From: Bacteroidales bacterium H3
GTDB taxonomy: Bacteria > Bacteroidota > Bacteroidia > Bacteroidales > Muribaculaceae
Length of the DNA stretch: 43,394 bases
Direction of reading: 5' to 3'
Assembly: GCA_001701135.1 (NCBI GenBank)
Contig: DAAN01000029.1
Location: forward strand, 1-43,394
Position numbers and translations under genes: made by a program. Positions within the stretch are counted from its first letter, which is position 1. Each line of letters begins with the position of its first letter. Below are positions 40,438-43,394 of the stretch, one piece after another. Below the pieces are notes generated by a model. That model worked only from the letters and a program-made list of their open reading frames with translations. It had not been told where the DNA came from and did not search any database.

Positions 40438-43254
40438 ATGAAAAAACAGCTACTCATCTCTGCCATGCTCATCAGCGGTGCTTTCACCGCATGGGCGGCC
40501 GAACCGGCTCATCTGACCTCATCGCCCTATCAGGGTGCTGAAATCCAGACCGGAGGCTCTTATTATCTCTACAACGTGGAGACCGGCACCTGGCTCGACG
40601 GCAACGACATGATTCCCTACGCCTGGTCAGCCACCTCAATCCTCAACAAAATCGGCATGGACATCCGTCTCGACAAGCCAGCAGGCTTTGTGGGATACTC
40701 CATCTTCTGTTACTACCGCAACAACGGCACCTTACGCGCCAATGACTCGGAATCCAATTTTCAGTTCGGCATGGACGGCGGCGGGGATAGCTCCGACTGG
40801 ATCATCGAACCGAAGGAAGGAAGCGTGCCCAATGCCTACACCATCCGTGTGGAAGCTCTCGACGGCACTATCTCGACCCCCTACCACTTGGGCGCTAACT
40901 GGATGGATGACTATAACTGCTATGTCCCCACCCGCGACCTCGACGGCACCGGGCTCTCCACCTGGCAGTTTGTAACCCGCGAGGAACGCATCGCAAAAAT
41001 GGTGGAAGAAGCCAAGGCCAACCCCGAAGGCGCCGATGCTACATGGCTCATCCCTAACCACAGCATGACCTACAACAACATCCGCGATGACGAGGGCTGG
41101 AAGGGCACAACAGGTATCTTCGACCACGTCAAATTCGAAGACCAAAACTGGGTCTGCGAAGGTGACTTCCGCGGCTTTGTCGCACGAGAAGGCTGGCAGG
41201 GGATTATCGACAAATATGCGGTGATAGAAGGTCTCCCCGAAGGCTCCTACGACTTCTCAATCCATGCCTATTATCGCGAAGGCTCTCCATGGGAGACCGG
41301 TAAGACCTCTGGACCTTTCAACAACAAGGCATGGTACTACGCAGGCGCATCCAGCGCACTCATAATGAATCTGTTCGACCAGACCAGCCCTGTGCTGGAT
41401 CGACAGAAAGGCTATACCGACGAAGTCAATGGCGTTTACTTCGCGACATACGGCTCAGGTGTCGCATTCCATTACGGTTTCTTCAAAAACGGTCCTCTCA
41501 GCGCCAACGTATCGTCCACCGGCAAACTCGTGATCGGTCTCTGGAAAAACGAGATTATCCCTCAAGACTCCTTCGCCTTCAAACAGATGACCCTCACTTA
41601 TAAAACCGCCAAAGTCAACGAAAACACAGCCGCTCTCGAGGAGCGCCTCAGCGCCCTTATCGCCGAAGGCGAGAAATACGCTTCTGCAGAGGGTCTTGCC
41701 GAAGCTGTCAACGCTGCCAAGCCGGCCCTAAACGGCTCCGGTTCCGACATGATGGCCGCAATCCGCGAGCTTTCGCCATTAGTAGCCCCACACCGGGAAG
41801 CTGCCGAAATTCTCGACATCTTCACCCGCACCAAGGCTCTTTGCCCCGCCGGCACTGACGTAAGCAAGGCACAGGAACTCTTCGACGCCGCTCAGAACAA
41901 AGATGAGAAGTGGCAAGCCATCAACACCCTCCGCGGCATCCGTCGCCGTGCCGAGAGTAAACGCCTGGCCGACATCCACACCGGAGCGTCGCAACTTGAG
42001 GAAGGCAAGATGTTCTACCTCTACAACGTAGGCCAGAAGCAGTTTATGGATGCCGGTGGCGAATGGGCAGTTCACCCCATTCTCGACACCCCCGGTGCCG
42101 AGTTCACTCCTTATCAGGTTGACGCCCAGACAGGCCTCACTTGCAAGATCAGCACCAACGTCCGCGCATCGGAAACCAACCACTGGTTCGCCGACTGGGG
42201 CTCGATGGATGCCGACAACTCCTGCCTGTGGGCATTTGATCCCGTCAGCGGCCAGGAGAACGTGTTCACCATGTATCAGGCATCGTCAGCCGAGAAGGGA
42301 CACGTGATATTCTACGAACACGCCGCCGCATGGGGCACAACCTGTCAGTCCACCCAGTGCGAACGAGCCGTAGATTATAAAGTCAACGAAAGCACCGTAG
42401 ACAAGACCGACCCCAACGCTTGGTGGAAAATTGTGACCCGCGAGGAACGCGACGCCATGATTGAGAAAGCATCGCTCACCAACCCCGTCGATGTATCATA
42501 CCACATCGCCAACCCAGGTTTCCACCACTATGTAAATAATTGCAATCCCGACGCATGGTCAATCAAAGGCGGAAAACTCGCCATGGGGCAGATAGGAAAT
42601 TATCTCGGCGCGACATGCGAAATCACAGACATCGAGCCCGGTGAATTCGAACTCTTCCAGGAGATTCCCGCTGGAGAACTCCCCTACGGCGTTTATGTGA
42701 TCGAATGCAACGGTTACTACCGCGACGGCAACCTCGATGCCATCCATCCCGTCAACATGTTCACCAACGATCCTGAGTCCACCGTGCAGCTCTGCAACAT
42801 CCTCGACGGCGCCGACAAGGCTCCCGGCGAAGGCGTGAAAGTTGAAAAGGACGGCAAGACCTACGAGATTCCCGACAACTTCGAGCAGACTGTTGCATTC
42901 TGCCGCGCCGGCGCCTACCGCAACCGCATCGTCACCAACTTCCAGAAGGATCCCGACGACATCGAGGAACCCAGCTTCTGGATCGGTCTTGAACTCCCCG
43001 CCGACGGCAACGAAACTCCCAACGCAGGAGGTACTATCAGCCTCGACGACGTCCGCCTCACCTACTACGGCAAAAACACCACTGTTGACGCCGTGAAGGA
43101 AGCTCTCGAGGCAGGCGTCAACGACATCTTCACCGAAGAACCCGCTGCCGCCGCCGCCGACAACCGCATCTTCAACCTGCAGGGCATCCAGGTGGCCAAC
43201 CCCACCGTCCCCGGCATCTACATCCGCAACGGCAAGAAGTTCATCGTCCGCTGA
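40438..43254 (+). CDS. Large secreted protein of unknown function with internal duplication and sorting-like tail
   Basis: The 938-residue protein has a signal peptide (MKKQLLISAMLISGAFTAWA). Two homologous parts are visible: GGSYYLYNVETGTWLDG...VTREERIAKMVEEA near the N-terminus (about 35-190) and EGKMFYLYNVGQKQFMD...VTREERDAMIEKA (about 520-680). Each is followed by a beta-rich domain beginning with NP..(LI)(PA)N. A helical stretch (about 395-510) separates them. The YLYN...W signature resembles Bacteroidales outer-surface lectin-like modules, but no enzyme motif was recognised. The end VPGIYIRNGKKFIVR matches the amylase and leucine-rich-repeat proteins. Glycan binding is possible but unproven. 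Confidence 0.8.
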   Translation: MKKQLLISAMLISGAFTAWAAEPAHLTSSPYQGAEIQTGGSYYLYNVETGTWLDGNDMIPYAWSATSILNKIGMDIRLDKPAGFVGYSIFCYYRNNGTLRANDSESNFQFGMDGGGDSSDWIIEPKEGSVPNAYTIRVEALDGTISTPYHLGANWMDDYNCYVPTRDLDGTGLSTWQFVTREERIAKMVEEAKANPEGADATWLIPNHSMTYNNIRDDEGWKGTTGIFDHVKFEDQNWVCEGDFRGFVAREGWQGIIDKYAVIEGLPEGSYDFSIHAYYREGSPWETGKTSGPFNNKAWYYAGASSALIMNLFDQTSPVLDRQKGYTDEVNGVYFATYGSGVAFHYGFFKNGPLSANVSSTGKLVIGLWKNEIIPQDSFAFKQMTLTYKTAKVNENTAALEERLSALIAEGEKYASAEGLAEAVNAAKPALNGSGSDMMAAIRELSPLVAPHREAAEILDIFTRTKALCPAGTDVSKAQELFDAAQNKDEKWQAINTLRGIRRRAESKRLADIHTGASQLEEGKMFYLYNVGQKQFMDAGGEWAVHPILDTPGAEFTPYQVDAQTGLTCKISTNVRASETNHWFADWGSMDADNSCLWAFDPVSGQENVFTMYQASSAEKGHVIFYEHAAAWGTTCQSTQCERAVDYKVNESTVDKTDPNAWWKIVTREERDAMIEKASLTNPVDVSYHIANPGFHHYVNNCNPDAWSIKGGKLAMGQIGNYLGATCEITDIEPGEFELFQEIPAGELPYGVYVIECNGYYRDGNLDAIHPVNMFTNDPESTVQLCNILDGADKAPGEGVKVEKDGKTYEIPDNFEQTVAFCRAGAYRNRIVTNFQKDPDDIEEPSFWIGLELPADGNETPNAGGTISLDDVRLTYYGKNTTVDAVKEALEAGVNDIFTEEPAAAAADNRIFNLQGIQVANPTVPGIYIRNGKKFIVR

Positions 43255-43300
43255 CACGCCACAGCTGACGTTCACAATCAACAGCTCACATTCCCCTTAT

Positions 43301-43343
43301 CCACAAAAAGAGGTTGCGCTTCCCGCGCGACCTCTTTTTGTGG
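43301..43343. terminator. Strong terminator after the last gene
   Basis: The arms 43301-43319 and 43325-43343 pair over 19 positions with one wobble and a 5-nt loop. The stem includes A5 and T5 tracts, so it can work in both directions. Confidence 0.85.
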
Positions 43344-43356
43344 TGATTATTTAGAA

Positions 43357-43394
43357 TGGTTTATAACGGTTTATAACGGCGGCAGGAAAGCCGC
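43357..43394. repeat. Second REP-like unit, cut by the window edge
   Basis: GGTTTATAAC occurs twice in tandem from 43358, then GGCGGC-AGGAAA-GCCGC (43378-43394) repeats the hairpin core seen at 40119-40136. Confidence 0.5.

Noticed and set aside
1..43394. CRISPR array
   Set aside because: No regularly spaced repeats of 24-47 bp were seen; the tandem repeats at 40341-40428 have no spacers.

Overview
The window reads as chromosome of a Bacteroidota member, most likely order Bacteroidales. The evidence is the recurrent promoter pattern (TTTG, about 19-20 bases, TAnnTTTG), little use of Shine-Dalgarno sites, a complete trp operon in the order trpB-E-G-D-C-F-A, a TamL-type lipoprotein, a UpxY-type antiterminator, BspA-like leucine-rich repeats and shared C-terminal sorting-like tails. 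GC-rich coding in the core genes and the style of the secreted proteins suggest Muribaculaceae; this is inference, not proof.

Bases 1-11.4 kb are AT-richer accessory DNA. They hold a DNA methyltransferase (cut by the window edge) translationally coupled to a PLD-helicase, an excisionase-like HTH protein, a tyrosine recombinase with a repeat-rich upstream region, an Abi_2/AbiF-like HEPN protein preceded by promoter-driven small-RNA candidates, a heavily structured non-coding stretch (about 9.96-10.4 kb), a second HTH-like small protein and a GNAT acetyltransferase. This looks like an integrated element or defence island beside purB.

Bases 11.4-21.4 kb are core genes: purB, two HAD phosphatases, tamL, mtgA, then a convergent membrane TPR/LuxR-like regulator, and a secreted leucine-rich-repeat protein transcribed divergently from that regulator. 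A 156-bp inverted-repeat element and tRNA-Phe follow.

Bases 22.0-29.4 kb contain decayed and surface genes: a DUF4143-type ATPase with its ATPase core deleted, a KAP-type NTPase broken by deletion and frameshift, a very short polysaccharide locus (upxY-like regulator, one GT4 glycosyltransferase, one WecA/MraY-like initiating transferase), a fused remnant of a surface protein, a secreted metallophosphoesterase and a 37-codon ORF that may be an AbiEi remnant.

Bases 29.4-36.1 kb carry the trp operon on the minus strand. Its leader encodes a 19-residue peptide with three consecutive Trp codons followed by a strong intrinsic terminator, a classical attenuation layout. Bases 36.3-43.4 kb encode a secreted GH13 amylase with starch-binding-like modules and a large duplicated secreted protein; both end in the same PGIYI-type tail, as does the leucine-rich-repeat protein at 19-21 kb. 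GC-rich REP-like hairpins follow them.

The strongest candidates for something new are the AbiF-like gene with its leader RNA, the large structured RNA at about 10.0-10.4 kb, and the trp leader. All RNA structures here were folded by eye and have no covariation support.
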